NCBI GenBank assembly: GCA_964541075.1
Contig: CAZIPZ010000190.1
Location: forward strand, 1-7,782
Length of the DNA stretch: 7,782 bases
Direction of reading: 5' to 3'
Source: CAZIPZ01 sp964541075
Lineage (GTDB): Bacteria > Acidobacteriota > Terriglobia > 20CM-2-55-15
The notes below the pieces were generated by a model. It did not search any database, was not told the DNA's origin, and saw only the letters and a program-made list of their open reading frames with translations. The position numbers were made by a program, and so were the translations under genes. Positions 5,553 through 7,782 of this stretch are shown piece after piece. Every line of letters begins with the position of its first letter. The first letter of the stretch is position 1.

Positions 5553-6644
5553 CTATCCGCGTTCCTGTGCTTCCGGAGATGTGGTTTTAAACAAAGACAG
5601 GCTCTGTTTTCGGCGCAACTCGATTCGATTTCTTCCATGTTGCTTCGCGGAATAGAGGGCATCGTCGGCGCGCTGCATCAGCGTTTCAGAATTGTCACCG
5701 CGTTCATGGGCCGCCAGGCCGCAGCTCAGGGTGATGCTGAGCCGGTCATCCGGACTGCCGATTTCAAATTCCGCCGCACGGACAATCGCCAATATCCTTT
5801 GACACCGTTCTTCGGCCATCTCCAGCGTCATGTTCCAAAAGAGGATCGCAAACTCCTCGCCGCCATATCGGGCCAAAACATCGTTGCTGCGGATCGCTTT
5901 GCGCATAGTGTTCGCGACTCCAGCCAGAACAATGTCCCCTGCCCTGTGCCCGTAGTGATCATTAACCTTCTTAAAGTTGTCCACATCGACCATGGCCAGA
6001 ACGAATGGTCCGACCCGATGTTGAGCATTGGTCCAACGATCGAGTTGACGGTCAAAATGTCGCCGGTTCGAGATGCCGGTGAGGGGATCGATCGACGTTT
6101 CCGTCTCGCTTTTTTTCAATTTGTTCTCGGTGTCGGAGAGTTTGCACTCGATAAACTCAAGCCGTTCAACCAGTGACGCTGTGAAGCGCTCGCTTTCGAG
6201 CTGCTTGGAGCGAACCTCGCGCTCCAGATCGATCACCTCGTCGGCTATTCTTTTTCGAAGCTCCTGGAGATCGTCCAATTTGGCCAATTCCTTGAATCGC
6301 TGTGTGGAACCTAACACCGCAGAATGCAGCGAAGCACCGGAAGTCAATGTAGCGATGGCCTGCCTCAAGAGGTCGATGATCAAACCATATTCTTTTTCGT
6401 TTCTGGAATGAGCTGCAGCAAAGTACTGAAAATAATCCTGACAGAGCGCGACGCATTTTCGTGCGACCGGATCCAGGCTTTCTCCCGCCGAGTGCTCCGT
6501 GAAACGCCGGCGAAATCCGGACAGGTCCGTTCGAAACCGCGAAGTTCGGCCTGGGTCCTTACCGGAAACGGCTATTTCCGAGAGCAAGACAAGGAGTCGG
6601 TCAATAGTCCAGATTAAGCCCTGATAATCGTTATCCCTTTGCAT
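5553..6644 (-). CDS. diguanylate cyclase (GGDEF domain) with helical N-terminal region, 363 aa
   Basis: This enzyme makes the second messenger cyclic di-GMP from two GTP. The C-terminal GGDEF domain is complete: entry motif DPLTGISNRRHFD (186-198), metal-binding Asp in MVDVDNFKKVNDHYGH (D220), active-site loop ARYGGEEF (GGEEF at 261-265), and the late ADDALYSAKQHGRN stretch. The product-inhibition site RxxD is present as RSND (252-255), exactly five residues before GGEEF, so feedback control by c-di-GMP is expected. Residues 1-180 have no membrane segment: an alpha-helical part of about 110 residues, then a long charged coiled coil (about 115-180) that probably dimerises and relays a signal. 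I do not recognise the N-terminal sensor. The start is ATG 6642-6644, the first ATG, though its ribosome site (GGAG about 14 nt away) is poor; a TTG start at 6695 would add 17 residues. It is convergent with the GT-B-like gene and divergent from the phosphopantetheinyl transferase gene. Confidence 0.92.
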   Translation of the reverse strand: MQRDNDYQGLIWTIDRLLVLLSEIAVSGKDPGRTSRFRTDLSGFRRRFTEHSAGESLDPVARKCVALCQDYFQYFAAAHSRNEKEYGLIIDLLRQAIATLTSGASLHSAVLGSTQRFKELAKLDDLQELRKRIADEVIDLEREVRSKQLESERFTASLVERLEFIECKLSDTENKLKKSETETSIDPLTGISNRRHFDRQLDRWTNAQHRVGPFVLAMVDVDNFKKVNDHYGHRAGDIVLAGVANTMRKAIRSNDVLARYGGEEFAILFWNMTLEMAEERCQRILAIVRAAEFEIGSPDDRLSITLSCGLAAHERGDNSETLMQRADDALYSAKQHGRNRIELRRKQSLSLFKTTSPEAQERG

Positions 6645-6741
6645 GCTGACGAATCCGTCTCCAAAGTCAGCGCCAACAGTCTTTCGCCACCTCAACCAGC
6701 GCTGAACTTGCTATCGGAGCTTTTCCCGTTGAACGTTAGGA

Positions 6742-6755
6742 ACATTTTTAAATGT
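6742..6755. promoter_or_regulatory. 14-bp palindrome ACATTT-TT-AAATGT in a divergent promoter region
   Basis: ACATTT and AAATGT are exact complements around a central TT. The site is in the roughly 210-bp region between the divergently read diguanylate cyclase and phosphopantetheinyl transferase genes, in an AT-rich patch (6740-6775) that also contains TTGTCA (6761-6766) and TAATATAT (6768-6775). The symmetry and location suit a binding site for a dimeric regulator acting on one or both genes. No convincing -35/-10 pair could be fixed for either direction. Confidence 0.35.
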
Positions 6756-6856
6756 CATATTTGTCAGTAATATATGGCCTGTCGACGCCGAAAGGCCACC
6801 CCTTCTGCCTCAATGAGGTTTCCAATCCCCGGTTCGATTGCAGCTAAACTCTCTTT

Positions 6857-7570
6857 GTGTTGCCCATCGCTAAACCCAATCAGGCTGACATCTGGCTTGT
6901 GGATACCGGCCGCCTATCCGCCAATCCCGACGTTATCGCTTTTCCGCTTCCTGCGGACCAAAAGGAACGAGCCACAAGATTTCATTTTGACCATGATCGT
7001 GTTCGATACATTGCATCGCATGTCGCCCTGCAGAAGGTGCTGGGCGAATACACCGGCCTGAAGCCTGGAGAGATCTCTTTTCAAACGACGCCAAAGGGAA
7101 AACCGCACCTTAATGGCGACCATCGCGCCCTTACCGCTTTCAATCTTTCACACTCGGCGGATTATGCACTGATTGCAGTGACCCGAGGTGTTGAGGTCGG
7201 CGTCGACATCGAGCGACATCGCTACTCGATCGAGTACGTAGATTTGAGCGAACGCTTTTTCACTCTGGCAGAGCGTGAGTGGCTGGACGCCCTTCCCTCG
7301 GGTTCTCGCGCGGAAGGTTTTTTTCGCGTGTGGTCGGCGAAGGAAGCATTGCTGAAAGCCCTCGGGACGGGTTTGTTGGCGCCCCTTAGAGAAGTCGGAG
7401 TGCGTCTCGAATCGGAACATCGGATCGCGTTCGATTCGAAGGCGCAAGCAGACATTGGCAGGTGGAAAGGCTGCGAATTGAACCTCGTCCCCGGCTATTC
7501 CGCTGCAGTCGTAATGGAGGCAAAAGGCGGTTCCCCCGAGGTCGTTGTCCGGCGCTTCGATTTTCGCTGA
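6857..7570 (+). CDS. 4'-phosphopantetheinyl transferase, Sfp type, 237 aa
   Basis: It transfers 4'-phosphopantetheine from coenzyme A to a conserved Ser of carrier-protein domains in polyketide, non-ribosomal peptide or fatty-acid synthesis, in the cytoplasm. The diagnostic motifs are all present in order: PKGKPHL (79-85), FNLSHS (95-100), GVDIER (115-120, metal ligands D117 and E119), and FFRVWSAKEALLKALGTGL (155-173, with W159, K162, E163 and K167). The length and the pseudo-two-fold layout fit the Sfp/Gsp group rather than the short AcpS group. The start is GTG 6857, or TTG 6860; an in-frame TAA at 6845-6847 excludes anything longer, and there is no clear ribosome site, so expression may be low. 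No carrier protein, PKS or NRPS gene is in the window, so its partner lies elsewhere. It is divergent from the diguanylate cyclase gene. Confidence 0.92.
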   Translation: MLPIAKPNQADIWLVDTGRLSANPDVIAFPLPADQKERATRFHFDHDRVRYIASHVALQKVLGEYTGLKPGEISFQTTPKGKPHLNGDHRALTAFNLSHSADYALIAVTRGVEVGVDIERHRYSIEYVDLSERFFTLAEREWLDALPSGSRAEGFFRVWSAKEALLKALGTGLLAPLREVGVRLESEHRIAFDSKAQADIGRWKGCELNLVPGYSAAVVMEAKGGSPEVVVRRFDFR

Positions 7571-7602
7571 AACATGGCCTCTCAAATATGCTGAATCGAT
7601 GC

Positions 7603-7627
7603 TTGACAGAAATTTTTCTAAGTAGAA
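7603..7627 (+). promoter_or_regulatory. TTGACA box with two interleaved dyads before the last gene
   Basis: A perfect -35-like TTGACA is at 7603-7608. Directly after it come two overlapping inverted repeats, AGAAA-TT-TTTCT (7608-7619) and TTCTA-AG-TAGAA (7616-7627), which share the TTTCT/TTCTA arm. The -10 candidate 16 bp from the box (GAAGAT, 7625-7630) is poor. The dyads would lie between the -35 and -10 elements, the usual place for a repressor or MerR-type site. The promoter would serve the gene starting at 7662. Confidence 0.35.
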
Positions 7628-7661
7628 GATGAGTTGAAAAGAACCAAGCATAGGAGATGCG

Positions 7662-7782
7662 ATGAGTTCTCAACAACCAGTCTTCTGCGTTAAGTGCTGC
7701 CGACGAATAGCTCCCTACGATTTACGAACCGTCTATCAACGCAAGGATTACCACCAGAGTTGTTTTCTCGTACTGGTTCGAG
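7662..7782 (+). CDS. small zinc-site protein, LIM-like first half (partial, runs off the end)
   Basis: The start is ATG 7662-7664 with AGGAG at 7652-7656 and 5 nt spacing, a good ribosome site. Forty codons are visible. They contain FCVKCCRRIAPYDLRTVYQR followed by KDYHQSCFLVLVR, giving C9-x2-C12-x18-H31-x2-C34. That is the spacing of the first zinc site of a LIM domain, and the Y-H-x-x-C-F ending is also LIM-like. The Cys that LIM domains have three residues after the HxxC Cys is missing (Val at 37), so only the first zinc site is supported. I recall short unnamed bacterial proteins with this plan; they may bind zinc for protein-protein contact. The rest of the gene lies outside the window, so its length and other domains are unknown. 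Confidence 0.7.
   Translation, partial: MSSQQPVFCVKCCRRIAPYDLRTVYQRKDYHQSCFLVLVR

Noticed and set aside
5526..6176. 216-codon plus-strand open frame opposite the diguanylate cyclase
   Set aside because: It is antisense to an intact GGDEF gene whose protein motifs are unmistakable; the plus-strand translation has no domain-like pattern.
7148..7651. 167-codon minus-strand open frame opposite the phosphopantetheinyl transferase
   Set aside because: It is a shadow of the transferase gene; the sense strand carries all Sfp motifs.

Overview
The window looks like chromosomal sequence from an environmental Gram-negative bacterium. GC content is mid-range and the genes are short and largely uncharacterised. 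My best guess is Acidobacteriota. That rests on recognised gene types: an 80-aa small protein with paired His/Cys ends, a DUF6152 plus DUF6644 pair, and a GT-C membrane glycosyltransferase preceded by a small membrane-anchored partner. It is an inference from family memory, not a database result. I see no rRNA, tRNA, CRISPR array, insertion sequence or phage gene.

Layout. Positions 1-181 hold the 3' end of a plus-strand gene that resembles a hemerythrin/HHE protein and appears to be frameshifted near its end. Convergent to it, on the minus strand, is a two-gene mini-operon of small Cys/His proteins (80 aa, then 60 aa; 570 down to 129). A 339-bp gap (571-909) holds several short perfect palindromes. 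Next on the minus strand comes a two-gene operon, DUF6152 (exported, mature N-terminus predicted to begin His-His) then DUF6644 (four membrane segments), spanning 1790 down to 910. A 358-bp gap (1791-2148) separates it from the plus-strand genes.

Plus-strand block 2149-5515: a polytopic membrane protein of unknown function, a small membrane-anchored extracytoplasmic protein overlapping by 4 nt with a GT-C membrane glycosyltransferase, and a GT-B-like (GT9/heptosyltransferase-like) protein. Together these suggest an envelope or lipid-linked glycosylation module, with one cytoplasmic and one membrane transferase.

Convergent to this block is a diguanylate cyclase on the minus strand (6644 down to 5553), with an intact GGEEF active site and an RxxD inhibitory site behind a helical N-terminal region. 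Divergent from it is an Sfp-type 4'-phosphopantetheinyl transferase (6857-7570), with a 14-bp palindrome in the shared upstream region. The window ends inside a small gene (7662 onward) whose first 40 residues carry a CxxC...HxxC zinc-site pattern like the first half of a LIM domain. It lies behind a TTGACA box and two interleaved dyads.

The parts most worth a second look are the DUF6152/DUF6644 pair with its predicted N-terminal histidine, the small-partner/GT-C/GT-B cassette, the truncated LIM-like protein, and the small Cys/His operon. None of them amounts to a demonstrated new system.
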